Below, piece after piece: positions 1 through 7,998 of a stretch of DNA of 24,645 nucleotides. The stretch spans positions 15,449-40,093 of the forward strand of contig DFRY01000007.1 in the NCBI GenBank assembly GCA_002378845.1. The letters run 5' to 3'. The DNA comes from Ruminococcaceae bacterium UBA3451 (GTDB taxonomy: Bacteria > Bacillota > Clostridia > Oscillospirales > Acutalibacteraceae). The stretch's first letter is position 1; each line of letters begins with the position of its first letter. The notes below the pieces were generated by a model. It saw nothing but the letters and a program-made list of their open reading frames with translations. It ran no database searches and was not told the origin of the DNA. A program made the translations under genes and the position numbers.

Positions 1-651
1 GTCGTACGCCCTGCGAAAGGATGAAACGAACAGCGGAATCAGAATGGGAATCAACGCCTTGATGCGCTGCATCAGTCCGCCGCTTTCCATGTCGGCTCCG
101 CGCGCCTTCTGCGCGCTCATGATTTTATCCGTTTCCTCCAGAAGGGTCGGAACGAAACGAAGTGCAATCGTCATCATCATGGCAATTTCATGCACCTTTA
201 CGTGCAGCAGCTTCAGTGGCTTCATAATGCGCTCCAGCGCATCGGTCAGTTCGGTTGGCGACGTGGTAAACGTCAGCACGGAACTGAATAAGATCAGGCT
301 GATAATGCGGATGGTAATAAAAATCGCGTTGGAAATACCGCCGGTTGTAATCTGCATAAAACCAGCGCTCCAAACAACATCCCCTCCGCCATAAAACAGG
401 TTTAACACAGAGGTGAAAAGCACAACAAAAACAATGGCTTTCAGGCTTTTGAAATACAGCTTGAGCGGCACGCCCGAAAGCAGCAGTACCCCAAAAATCA
501 TTGCCACCATAAGAAACAGGCTTTGGAAATTGGAGGCGATAAAAATAAAGATAATATTAAGAAAGGTAAGCGCGATTTTTACGCGCGGGTCAAGGCGGTG
601 AATAAGGGAGGTGCCCGGAAAATACTGCCCCAGCGTAATATCTCTAACCAT
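1..651 (-). CDS. ecfT: Energy-coupling factor transporter transmembrane protein EcfT (partial, C-terminus beyond the left edge)
   Basis: Membrane component of an ECF vitamin/metal importer. It couples the EcfA1/EcfA2 ATPases to an exchangeable substrate-binding S-component. The reading frame from the ATG at 651 stays open to base 1 (217 codons). The protein opens MVRDITLGQYFPGTSLIHRLDPR, the usual EcfT N-terminus, followed by hydrophobic segments at about residues 25-57 and 70-83 and another near 104-130. The first Ala-Arg-Gly coupling motif is at about 183-185 (QKARGADME); a second is expected just outside the window. The start overlaps the end of ecfA2 by 8 bases, which suggests translational coupling. 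No S-component gene is visible, so the substrate is unknown; a group II module shared among several S-components is the likely arrangement. Confidence 0.93.
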   Translation of the reverse strand, partial: MVRDITLGQYFPGTSLIHRLDPRVKIALTFLNIIFIFIASNFQSLFLMVAMIFGVLLLSGVPLKLYFKSLKAIVFVVLFTSVLNLFYGGGDVVWSAGFMQITTGGISNAIFITIRIISLILFSSVLTFTTSPTELTDALERIMKPLKLLHVKVHEIAMMMTIALRFVPTLLEETDKIMSAQKARGADMESGGLMQRIKALIPILIPLFVSSFRRAYD

Positions 652-1537
652 TTTTCTGTCCTCCTGTCTCCCCTATGCCTTCCTTGCTTCCTTTGTTCAG
701 CAGGGGCATCAGCTGCCGGATTGCCTGTTCCAGTGTGAGCACCGTGGTAACGGGGTAACCCTTACCTTTTAAAACGGACATAATTTTTGTAATCTGCGGT
801 ACCCGCAGGCCGATTTGTTCCAGCTCCGCGTCCCGTGCAAACACCTTTTCCGTGGAATCGAACATGGCAACCTTACCGGAGTTCATAACCAGCACGCGGT
901 TGGCGGTGCGGGCAATGTCCTCCATACTGTGCGAAACCAGAATTACGGTGTTGTGCCGCACTTCATGGTAGCTGACAATCTGGCTGAGCAGCACGTCGCG
1001 GCCGCGCGGGTCAAGCCCCGCGGTCGGCTCGTCCAGAATCAGCACGTCGGGGTCCATTGCGATTACGCCTGCAATGGCAACCCGGCGCTTTTCGCCGCCG
1101 GAAAGCTCGAACGGGCTTTTTTCCAAAAGCTCGTCCTTCAGGCCGACAAACTTGGCCGCTTCGCGCGCTCGCTTTTCCACTTCCTCGCGGCTCAGTCCCA
1201 TGTTGCCGGGGCCAAAGGCAATATCTTTTAAAACGGTTTCTTCAAACAGCTGGTATTCCGGGTACTGGAACACCATGCCCACCTGAAAACGCACGCTGCG
1301 TATTTTTTTCGGTTCCGCCCAAATGTCTTTCCCATTCAGCAGCACCGTGCCGGAAGTCGGGCGCAGCAGCCCGTTCAGCTGCTGAATCAGCGTGGATTTT
1401 CCCGAACCAGTATGGCCGATCAGACCGATGAATTCCCCCTGTTCAATGGAAATATTCACATGATCCACCGCGGTTTTGCAAAACGGGGTTCCCTCGCCGT
1501 ACGTGTAGGTTAAATCTTTGGTTTCGATAACAGGCAT
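644..1537 (-). CDS. ecfA2: ECF transporter ATP-binding protein EcfA2
   Basis: Cytoplasmic ABC ATPase that pairs with EcfA1 and drives EcfT. The 297-residue protein has Walker A GHTGSGKS at about residues 41-48, the Q-loop in FQYPEYQLFE near 91, the signature LSGGE at 145-149, Walker B LILDEP at 166-171, a D-loop TAGLDPRGR and the switch His in SHSMED at 203. The Q-loop wording and the C-terminal extension after residue 220 are typical of EcfA2 rather than EcfA1. The ATG has a TAGGAG site close upstream. It lies 9 bases after ecfA1 and overlaps ecfT by 8 bases, so the three are almost certainly one operon. All catalytic residues are present. Confidence 0.95.
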   Translation of the reverse strand: MPVIETKDLTYTYGEGTPFCKTAVDHVNISIEQGEFIGLIGHTGSGKSTLIQQLNGLLRPTSGTVLLNGKDIWAEPKKIRSVRFQVGMVFQYPEYQLFEETVLKDIAFGPGNMGLSREEVEKRAREAAKFVGLKDELLEKSPFELSGGEKRRVAIAGVIAMDPDVLILDEPTAGLDPRGRDVLLSQIVSYHEVRHNTVILVSHSMEDIARTANRVLVMNSGKVAMFDSTEKVFARDAELEQIGLRVPQITKIMSVLKGKGYPVTTVLTLEQAIRQLMPLLNKGSKEGIGETGGQKNG

Positions 1538-1546
1538 ATGCTTCTC

Positions 1547-2398
1547 CTAACTCCGCTTATTTAAAAGCGGCTCCAAAGCCGCCACACATTCGTCAATGTC
1601 CAGCGCGCAGTCCGGCAGGTCAAACCCGCCGGCTTTCAGCCGGTAAATCAATTCCGTCGCCTGCGGTACGTCAAGCTGATGCTGCTTAAGCAGTTCCACC
1701 CGGGCAAACACTTCCCGCGGCGTTCCTTCGGTCAGCACGTCGCCGCTGTCCATTACAATCACACGGTCTGCCTGCACGGCCTCATCCATATAATGTGTGA
1801 TCAAGACGATGGTGATTCCCTGCTCTTTGTTCAGCCTGCGGATGGTGGTAAGCACCTCGGTTCGGCCGCGCGGGTCGAGCATTGCGGTAGGCTCGTCCAG
1901 CACAATACAGTCGGGCTGCATAGCGATGATGCCCGCTATGGCAATGCGCTGTTTTTGCCCGCCGGAAAGCTTATAGGGGGCATTCAAGCGAAAATCATAC
2001 ATTTCAACGGCTTTCAGGGCATCGTCCACCCGCTTGCGGATTTCCGCCGGCGGAACGCCCAGGTTTTCCGGGCCGAACGCCACATCTTCCTCCACAATAC
2101 TCGCGACAAGCTGGTTGTCCGGATTTTGCAGAACAAGCCCGACGCGCCGGCGTATTTCGTACAGGACGCTTTCGTCCACCGTATCCATTCCGTCCACAAA
2201 CACCTTGCCGCCGCTTGGCAGCAGCATGGCATTGAACTGCTTTGCTATGGTGGATTTTCCCGAACCGTTGTGCCCTAAAAGCGCGACAAACTCACCCTTG
2301 CGTATGGTGAGCGAAACGTCGCGGAGCACTTCGCGCTGCTCCTCCGATTCTGGCTCATCGTATGAAAATGTAACATTTTCCGCCTTGATATAATCCAT
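1547..2398 (-). CDS. ecfA1: ECF transporter ATP-binding protein EcfA1
   Basis: Second ATPase of the ECF energising module. The 283-residue protein carries Walker A GHNGSGKS at about 42-49, the Q-loop LQNPDNQLV near 91, signature LSGGQ at 144-148, Walker B CIVLDE at 164-169, TAMLDPRGR and the switch His in ITHYMDE near 202. The DNQLV and TAMLDP wording marks it as EcfA1 rather than EcfA2. It is first of the ecfA1-ecfA2-ecfT unit. The 74-base gap upstream, to the methyltransferase gene, holds no hairpin and no convincing promoter, so transcription may come from upstream genes. In many Firmicutes this trio sits near ribosomal protein genes; here its neighbour is a methyltransferase. Confidence 0.95.
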   Translation of the reverse strand: MDYIKAENVTFSYDEPESEEQREVLRDVSLTIRKGEFVALLGHNGSGKSTIAKQFNAMLLPSGGKVFVDGMDTVDESVLYEIRRRVGLVLQNPDNQLVASIVEEDVAFGPENLGVPPAEIRKRVDDALKAVEMYDFRLNAPYKLSGGQKQRIAIAGIIAMQPDCIVLDEPTAMLDPRGRTEVLTTIRRLNKEQGITIVLITHYMDEAVQADRVIVMDSGDVLTEGTPREVFARVELLKQHQLDVPQATELIYRLKAGGFDLPDCALDIDECVAALEPLLNKRS

Positions 2399-2472
2399 TT
2401 CTGTACCTAACCCTTTTTCCCTTTATCCATAATCCTTGATAGCCCAAATAACCTGTATCAAAGTGTTACTAA

Positions 2473-3348
2473 TTAATCTCCGTCTTTCCCGCTTTGCCAA
2501 ATCGCGGTGCTTCCGCACGGAAGAACAAGGCCGCTTTCCGTGACCGGCAGCCCGATTTCACTGGAAGAAACCCTGCCGCCGAATTTTGTTTGAATCAAAA
2601 CGCCAAGCAAATACTCCATAACCGCCGGGGAAAGGCCGGTGGTGTAGGAATTCAGCAGGAAAAACAGCGGATTTTCTGAAAGCACGGGCACGCACATTTC
2701 CACAAGCGGGTAAAGCTGTTCCTCCAGCTTCCACACTTCGCCGTTCGGCCCGCGGCCATAGGAAGGCGGATCCATAATGATTGCGTCATACTTGTTGCCG
2801 CGGCGCTGTTCGCGCTGCACAAACTTCACGCAGTCATCCACCAGCCAGCGCACCGGCCGGTCACCAAGGCCCGACGCGGCTGCGTTTTCCCTGGCCCATG
2901 AAACCATGCCCTTGGACGCGCCCACATGGCAAACCTCCGCACCTGCTTTTAAGCAGGCAAGCGTTGCCGCCCCGGTGTAACCAAACAGGTTCAGCACCTT
3001 GACCGGGCGGTTAGCGGTACGGATTTTTTCCATAGCAAAATCCCAGTTTGTCGCCTGTTCCGGAAAAATGCCCGTGTGCTTAAAGCCCATGGTTTTCAGC
3101 TGAAACGTTAGCCCGTTATAGCCGATTTTCCACATAGGCGGTACTTTTTTCATTTCCTGCCAGCTTCCGCCGCCCGTCTGCGAACGGTGGTAACGGGCGT
3201 GTGCCTGCTTCCACAGCGAGTTCGTTTTGGGCGTGTCCCAAATGATTTGTGGGTCGGGGCGAATGAGGAGAACATCCCCCCACCGCTCCAGCCGTTCCCC
3301 GGCCGATGTATCGATTAATTCATAGTCCTTCCAGTTTGCAGCTCTCAA
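2473..3348 (-). CDS. Class I SAM-dependent methyltransferase (RlmI/RlmK-like family)
   Basis: Probable RNA methyltransferase of the family related to 23S rRNA m5C enzymes; the exact target is not deducible. The 291-residue protein has the SAM-binding motif I VLNLFGYTGAATL at about 118-130 and the catalytic-region motif MDPPSYGRG at about 192-200. A predicted ligand position looks altered: motif II reads CHVGASKGM (140-148), whereas relatives I recall have an Asp at the Gly (HVDASKGM), the residue that binds the SAM ribose. The start is TTG at 3348: an in-frame stop lies four codons upstream, an AGG site sits seven bases before, and no in-frame ATG occurs until about residue 66. It lacks the N-terminal PUA domain of true RlmI. 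It lies between ecfA1 and a GRAM-like membrane protein gene. Confidence 0.85.
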   Translation of the reverse strand: MRAANWKDYELIDTSAGERLERWGDVLLIRPDPQIIWDTPKTNSLWKQAHARYHRSQTGGGSWQEMKKVPPMWKIGYNGLTFQLKTMGFKHTGIFPEQATNWDFAMEKIRTANRPVKVLNLFGYTGAATLACLKAGAEVCHVGASKGMVSWARENAAASGLGDRPVRWLVDDCVKFVQREQRRGNKYDAIIMDPPSYGRGPNGEVWKLEEQLYPLVEMCVPVLSENPLFFLLNSYTTGLSPAVMEYLLGVLIQTKFGGRVSSSEIGLPVTESGLVLPCGSTAIWQSGKDGD

Positions 3349-3365
3349 TTTTATACCTACTTACC

Positions 3366-3890
3366 TCAATGAGTTATTTTTGCAGCGATTTGATTCATCC
3401 AGTAATCCCTGTCCTTTGTTGTAAAGGAAATTTCATCATCATTGCCTTTTACTTGAATTGTAATTGCATTCAATGTGCTTTGTTCCTTTGAACCCTTCGA
3501 TACCGATATTATCATAGAAAAAGGACATTGAAATTCAGACGGAATGTTTTTCTTTTCCGTTGCGAAAAACAGCAGCGAATCCTCGGTAAGGAAAAGAACA
3601 CCTGTGGCGCGAAGCTTCCGGTTGACAAACAGATTGACCTGTTCTTTTCGCAGCACGCTGTGTTTTTCCGAAACCTGTTTTTCCAAAGCCCGGCCAAGCT
3701 TTTCCTGTTTTTCAACAGTCAAATACATAACCGGTGTCAACAAAATAATCCAGGACGCAATGGAAAACAGCGTAGTGGCAGTTTTCATTTCCGGTGCGAT
3801 GAATCCCGCTACCAGCCCAAAGATAACGCCCGCAATGACACCGAAAGGAACTGTAAATTTCAAAGCTTTGATAAGCGAATCTTTCTCCAA
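3366..3890 (-). CDS. Small membrane protein with GRAM/PH-like cytoplasmic domain
   Basis: Function unknown. The 174-residue protein has two hydrophobic helices at about residues 13-32 and 39-58. A short charged linker follows (residues 60-85, rich in Lys and Glu and probably helical). The C-terminal domain of about 85 residues (86-174) has the layout of bacterial GRAM/PH-like domains: a repeated beta pattern with ATGVLFLTEDSLLFFAT near the start and ISFTTKDRDYWMNQI at the end. Such domains usually bind lipids or proteins at membranes; that role is inference. The start is a TTG 17 bases after the glmM stop, with a TAGG site in front; the next Met is at residue 35, inside the membrane region, so TTG is the better choice. 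It ends 17 bases before the methyltransferase start. Confidence 0.7.
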   Translation of the reverse strand: MEKDSLIKALKFTVPFGVIAGVIFGLVAGFIAPEMKTATTLFSIASWIILLTPVMYLTVEKQEKLGRALEKQVSEKHSVLRKEQVNLFVNRKLRATGVLFLTEDSLLFFATEKKNIPSEFQCPFSMIISVSKGSKEQSTLNAITIQVKGNDDEISFTTKDRDYWMNQIAAKITH

Positions 3891-3906
3891 TACAAATACC
3901 TACCGC

Positions 3907-5256
3907 TTATGCCAGCCGTTCGCGCATTACGTCGGCGACGGAGTTTGCAAGCACGCTGATGTACTCGGGGTCTTCGCCCTCGATCATTACGCGGAGCAGC
4001 GGTTCCGTGCCGGAGGGACGCACAATGACGCGGCCCTTGTCGCCCAGCTTTGCCTTTGCTTTTTCGATTACGTCCTTCACTTCTGTGTCGGTATAGAAAC
4101 GCAGCTTGCCTTCCGGCCCAACCTGCACGTTTACCATGACCTGCGGGTAACGGGACATAAGCGTGGCAAGACTTGAAAGCTTTGCCTGACGGCGGTGTAC
4201 AATGCTTAACAGCTGCGCGGCGGTCATTTCGCCGTCGCCTGTGGTTGCAAAATCGTGAAAAATAATATGCCCGCTCTGCTCGCCGCCGAAGTTATAGCCT
4301 TCCAGCAGCATTTCTTCCAGAACATAACGGTCGCCGACCTTTGTGGCAGCAAATTTCAGCCCATTTTCATCGCAGAAACGGTTAAAGCCCATGTTGGTCA
4401 TTATGGTACCCACAACGGCGTTCTTTGCCAGCTTGCCGCGGCTTTTTAAATCCGCTGCGCAAATCGCCATAAGGAAATCGCCGTCTACCAGCTGACCTTT
4501 TTCATCCACCGCAAGGCAGCGGTCCGCGTCGCCGTCAAAGGCGATACCGGCATCAAGGTTGTTTTCCTTTACGAAGGACATCAGGTTTTCCATATGTGTG
4601 GAACCGCAGTTCTCGTTTACGTTTACGCCGTCCGGCTGATCGGACAGCATGAAGCAGGAAGCGCCTAGTTCCGTAAAGAGGGTTTCCGCAGTGCGGCTTG
4701 CCGCGCCGTTTGCGCAGTCAATGCCGACACGCATTCCTTCAAACGCGAAGGGCACCGTGCATTTAATATGGTCAATATAATCGCGCACGGCATTTTCCGC
4801 ACCGGACACGCTGCCCACGTCGCCCGCGACAGGGCAAATCGGGGTTTCCGCATGGTCGAGCACAATTGCTTCAATCTGCTCTTCCAATGCGTCCGGCAGC
4901 TTGTAGCCGTCGCCGCTGAAAATTTTAATGCCGTTGAACTCGCAGGGGTTATGGCTTGCGGTCAGCATAACGCCCGCGTCGGCCTTGTATTTTCCCACAA
5001 GAAACGCAACCGCAGGGGTGGGCACTACGCCCAGCTGAACCACGTTCGCACCCACGGAGCAAAGCCCGGCGGTAATTGCGTTTTCCAGCATATCGGACGA
5101 AATGCGGGTATCTTTGCCGATTAATATTTTGGGATGGCGGTGGTTTCCGTCCGTCAGCACCATAGCGGCCGCGCGGCCGATGTTCATTGCCAGCTCACAC
5201 GTTAACTCACTGTTTGCGACGCCTCTGACGCCATCGGTTCCAAATAATCTGCCCAT
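3907..5256 (-). CDS. glmM: Phosphoglucosamine mutase GlmM
   Basis: Converts glucosamine-6-phosphate to glucosamine-1-phosphate in the cytoplasm, an essential step towards UDP-GlcNAc, peptidoglycan and other wall polymers. The 449-residue length is normal for the family. Visible hallmarks are the N-terminal GRLFGTDGVRG, the phosphoserine loop LTASHNP with Ser101, the Mg-binding loop DGDADR at 241-246, the sugar-binding loop GGEQSGH at 324-330 and the phosphate-binding loop RPSGTEPLLR at 413-422. All key residues are intact. The ATG is preceded by a TAGGAG site at a rather long distance of about 13 bases. It sits 44 bases downstream of a membrane protein gene on the same strand. The activating kinase/cyclase partners often linked with glmM (cdaA, ybbR) are not adjacent here. 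Confidence 0.97.
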   Translation of the reverse strand: MGRLFGTDGVRGVANSELTCELAMNIGRAAAMVLTDGNHRHPKILIGKDTRISSDMLENAITAGLCSVGANVVQLGVVPTPAVAFLVGKYKADAGVMLTASHNPCEFNGIKIFSGDGYKLPDALEEQIEAIVLDHAETPICPVAGDVGSVSGAENAVRDYIDHIKCTVPFAFEGMRVGIDCANGAASRTAETLFTELGASCFMLSDQPDGVNVNENCGSTHMENLMSFVKENNLDAGIAFDGDADRCLAVDEKGQLVDGDFLMAICAADLKSRGKLAKNAVVGTIMTNMGFNRFCDENGLKFAATKVGDRYVLEEMLLEGYNFGGEQSGHIIFHDFATTGDGEMTAAQLLSIVHRRQAKLSSLATLMSRYPQVMVNVQVGPEGKLRFYTDTEVKDVIEKAKAKLGDKGRVIVRPSGTEPLLRVMIEGEDPEYISVLANSVADVMRERLA

Positions 5257-5300
5257 AATTAAGAAACAACTCCTATTTAATTTTTGTTTTTATCGAAAAT

Positions 5301-6029
5301 TTAGCTTACCGCTAAAACGAAAAGAACCAGAGAAATAAAGGGGAAAATAATCCACGACGCTTTTTGCCCGGCCAGATACGTCTCGTTCGGTTCCGGGTTT
5401 TTTACCCAGAAACCGTGGTGAAGCGAAAAGAACAGCATTGGGAACGTCATATCAAGTATCGTCATTAAAAGAATAAAAAGCGCAGGGGTCAGAAATTGCG
5501 GCTTTCCGCGCAGGGTATCGTACTGATGCTGAGCCATTCGGATAATATTGATTGAAGTCATTTCTTCGCCGCTGTCGATATGCTGCACCTTGTTCATATT
5601 AGTAACCGTATTGATTTGATCATCAAAAACGACTTCACCGTTTTCATCCGTCAGGTACTTGCCATCCAAGGCTCCTGTAAAGATTCTTCCTCCGTTTTCT
5701 ATAACGGAAACCTTCCGAACCGAATTGTCCGATGTAGCCGGATCCATGGAAACGAAGTAAGTTTTCTTCGAAAAATCCCCCAGCTGATAGCTTACAACCG
5801 TCACTCCGTCATTTGGGTCCGAAACAGAAATATCCATTCTTCCCCGACTGGTTAGTCCGGTATAAACCGTAGTGCCGTTTACGTTTTTCATATGAAAGAA
5901 CGTATCGTCGTACCGCATTCCAATTGTAAAATAAAATTGATGATAGAATACCAAAAGAATTACGATTACAATTCCTGCGATCACCGACCGCTTCCTGTGT
6001 AAACGAATAAGCTCCCTCAGATTCGTCAT
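5301..6029 (-). CDS. Uncharacterised three-helix membrane protein
   Basis: I do not recognise a family. The 242-residue protein has one N-terminal membrane segment (about residues 16-36, after a basic RLHRKR stretch) and a polar extracytoplasmic region of about 140 residues with alternating hydrophobic pattern that suggests beta structure. Two further helices are at about 179-202 and 226-241. The C-terminal two-helix part with LHHGFWVKNPEPNE between the helices would place a loop on the opposite face from the big domain. There is no signal cleavage site, lipobox or catalytic motif. The ATG has a clear AAGGAG site. It starts 29 bases after the PII-like gene and ends 44 bases before glmM, so it may be transcribed with the ruv genes, but nothing ties it to them functionally. 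Confidence 0.75.
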   Translation of the reverse strand: MTNLRELIRLHRKRSVIAGIVIVILLVFYHQFYFTIGMRYDDTFFHMKNVNGTTVYTGLTSRGRMDISVSDPNDGVTVVSYQLGDFSKKTYFVSMDPATSDNSVRKVSVIENGGRIFTGALDGKYLTDENGEVVFDDQINTVTNMNKVQHIDSGEEMTSINIIRMAQHQYDTLRGKPQFLTPALFILLMTILDMTFPMLFFSLHHGFWVKNPEPNETYLAGQKASWIIFPFISLVLFVLAVS

Positions 6030-6058
6030 TTTATTCTCCTTCCGGCAAAGGTTACGGG

Positions 6059-6394
6059 CTACACTCCATATATATGATTTGCCAAAGGTACAATATTGAT
6101 GAACGGTTCTTCGTACGGGTAGATTTTCCGGATTACTTTGACCGCCTCGGCGATCAGCTCTTTTTTACAGCGAATCTCAATTTTCACTTCGCTGCCTTCG
6201 CAGATTTCCCCCGAGTGCCCTAGAAACGGATGCGCGTTTTCCAAAGGCCGCCAGTACCCCTGCACCTGCGAAACGGAAATGCAGTGGTCGTATTTTCCAA
6301 TATGCCCGGCGCCGACGGCGCTTAATGCGTCGCGCAGCGGAACGACATATTCCGGCGGAACATATAGTTCAATTTTTGCAAATTCAAATTCCAT
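6059..6394 (-). CDS. Stand-alone PII/CutA-like domain protein related to the YqfO/Nif3 insert
   Basis: A 111-residue soluble protein resembling the PII-like insertion domain of Nif3/YqfO (DUF34) proteins, but without the metal-binding Nif3 halves. The pattern is AKIELYVPPEYVVPLRDALSAVGAGHIGKYDHCISV near the N-terminus, a middle GYWRPLENAHPF, and the C-terminal KIEIRCKKELIAEAVKVIRKIYPYEEPFINIVPL. The YPYEEP motif is shared by this family and CutA-type folds. Biochemical role is unknown; small-molecule or metal binding is a guess. The ATG has GAGG seven bases upstream. The gene begins 9 bases after the ruvB stop, so it is very probably co-transcribed with ruvB. Confidence 0.8.
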   Translation of the reverse strand: MEFEFAKIELYVPPEYVVPLRDALSAVGAGHIGKYDHCISVSQVQGYWRPLENAHPFLGHSGEICEGSEVKIEIRCKKELIAEAVKVIRKIYPYEEPFINIVPLANHIYGV

Positions 6395-6403
6395 AGCGTA
6401 TCC

Positions 6404-7456
6404 TCAAAACAGCTTTTGCTGGGTGGGTTCTTCCGCACCCGGCGGCGTTAACCCCAAATGCAGATACGCCGCATGTGTGGCGCACCGCCCGCGCGGGGTA
6501 CGGCTTAAAAAACCGATCTGCATTAAGTACGGTTCGTAAACATCCTCCAGCGTAATCGCTTCTTCGCCGATTGCCGCGGCCAGCGTTTCCAGCCCGACCG
6601 GCCCCCCGTTATAAAACTGAATTAAAGTGGAAAGCATGCGGCGGTCGTTCGCGTCCAACCCGATTTCGTCAATTTCCAGCCGATCCAATCCGATTTTTGC
6701 GGACTGGTAATTTATGACCCCGCCGCTGATCACCTGCGCGAAATCGCGCACGCGTTTTAACAGGCGGTTGGCAATACGCGGCGTACCGCGCGAACGAGAA
6801 GCAATTTCCAGCGCGCCGTCCGCTTCAATGGGGATGTCCAAAATTTTGGCGCTGCGCGTTACAATCTGTGACAGCTCCTGCGGCGAATACATTTCCAGCC
6901 GCAGCACCACGCCGAAACGGTCACGAAGCGGCGCGCTGAGCTGCCCCGCGCGCGTGGTCGCGCCGACTAAGGTGAACTTGGGCAGCGGCAGATGATACGA
7001 AGCGGCCATCTGCCCTTTTCCGGTAATAATGTCGAGGGCAAAGTCCTCCATGGCGGGGTACAGAATTTCTTCCACACTGCGGGACAGGCGGTGTACTTCG
7101 TCGATAAACAGCACGTCGCCCGGGTTTAGGTTCGTCAGCAGTGCCGCCAGATCGCCCGGCTTTTCAATGGCCGGGCCGGAGGTAATGCGGAAATTCACGT
7201 TCAGTTCGTTGGCGATAATTCCCGCCAGCGTCGTTTTGCCAAGCCCCGGAGGGCCGTACAGCAGCACATGGTCAAGCGACTCTTTTCGCTGCCTTGCCGC
7301 TTCAATAAAGACGGAGAGGTTTTCCTTTACCTTTTCCTGCCCAATATACTCTGCCAGCGCTCTGGGGCGCAGCGGATTTTCCACTTCGGCATCTTCGGGC
7401 ACATACTCCGGCGCAACCATGCGGTTTGCAAAATCATATTCGTTTTCGTAATCCAT
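6404..7456 (-). CDS. ruvB: Holliday junction branch migration ATPase RuvB
   Basis: Hexameric AAA+ motor that, with RuvA, drives branch migration of Holliday junctions in recombinational repair. The protein starts MDYENEYDFANRM and is about 350 residues, the normal length. Walker A GPPGLGKTT is at about 68-76, Walker B LFIDEVHRL at about 116-124, sensor 1 GATTRAG at about 165-171, the arginine-finger region APLRDRFG at 175-182, and the RuvB C-terminal winged helix ends with FLSRTPRGR. I chose the ATG at 7456, with an AGGTGA site six bases ahead, over the GTG two codons upstream, which would leave no spacing. Unusually it is separated from ruvA by a GNAT gene and a 76-base gap; a weak promoter in that gap cannot be excluded. 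Confidence 0.97.
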   Translation of the reverse strand: MDYENEYDFANRMVAPEYVPEDAEVENPLRPRALAEYIGQEKVKENLSVFIEAARQRKESLDHVLLYGPPGLGKTTLAGIIANELNVNFRITSGPAIEKPGDLAALLTNLNPGDVLFIDEVHRLSRSVEEILYPAMEDFALDIITGKGQMAASYHLPLPKFTLVGATTRAGQLSAPLRDRFGVVLRLEMYSPQELSQIVTRSAKILDIPIEADGALEIASRSRGTPRIANRLLKRVRDFAQVISGGVINYQSAKIGLDRLEIDEIGLDANDRRMLSTLIQFYNGGPVGLETLAAAIGEEAITLEDVYEPYLMQIGFLSRTPRGRCATHAAYLHLGLTPPGAEEPTQQKLF

Positions 7457-7538
7457 CTTCACTCACCTACAGTTTTGTAATACCGCACACTACGGCTGCG
7501 CAAACTAAATCAGATTCTACCTGATATTCATGAACAAA

Positions 7539-7976
7539 TCAAAAAGTTTTCATAAAATTTTTCTGGTCTTTCCTGGTTTCATAACCGCAGGCGGCGTAAA
7601 ACGCATGTGCGCCGGTACGGCTCATGCCTGAAGTCAGCCGCACCCCCGCAGCCCCGGTACAACGCGCCCAGTCTTCCACGGCGTTCAGCAGCAGGCGGCC
7701 GATTCCCTGCCGTTTGGCGTTGCCGCGAACCGCAACACCCATAATATTCTTCATGGGTTCGCTGTAAATCAGGTCGTAATCGCTGGCATGAATATACCCC
7801 ACAACTTCCCCGCCGCACTGAGCGACAAAGAGTTTATGCCCACCCGCATTCAAAAGGAATGCAAGCCGCCTGCGGGTGCTTTCCAAGTCGTACCAGTACC
7901 CCATTTCCTCACAGTTCAGGTCATAAATTGAATTGCAGTCACCCGGGACCGCTTCCCGAATCAAAACAGGTTCCAT
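7539..7976 (-). CDS. GNAT-family N-acetyltransferase
   Basis: Single-domain acetyl-CoA-dependent acetyltransferase of 145 residues. The N-terminus (VLIREAVPGDCNSIYDL) is the usual GNAT strand-helix opening. The acetyl-CoA pyrophosphate-binding loop is visible as RGNAKRQGIGRLLL at about 84-97, and the C-terminal SRTGAHAFYAACGYETRK is the standard last helix and strand. The substrate is unknown. It lies between ruvA (22 bases upstream) and ruvB (gap of 76 bases after the GNAT stop), so it is probably transcribed with ruvCA. The ATG has a GGGGGA site nearby. No evidence links it to recombination beyond position; it may simply be a passenger. Confidence 0.88.
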   Translation of the reverse strand: MEPVLIREAVPGDCNSIYDLNCEEMGYWYDLESTRRRLAFLLNAGGHKLFVAQCGGEVVGYIHASDYDLIYSEPMKNIMGVAVRGNAKRQGIGRLLLNAVEDWARCTGAAGVRLTSGMSRTGAHAFYAACGYETRKDQKNFMKTF

Positions 7977-7998
7977 ACACGATTCCCCCAGTAAGCCT

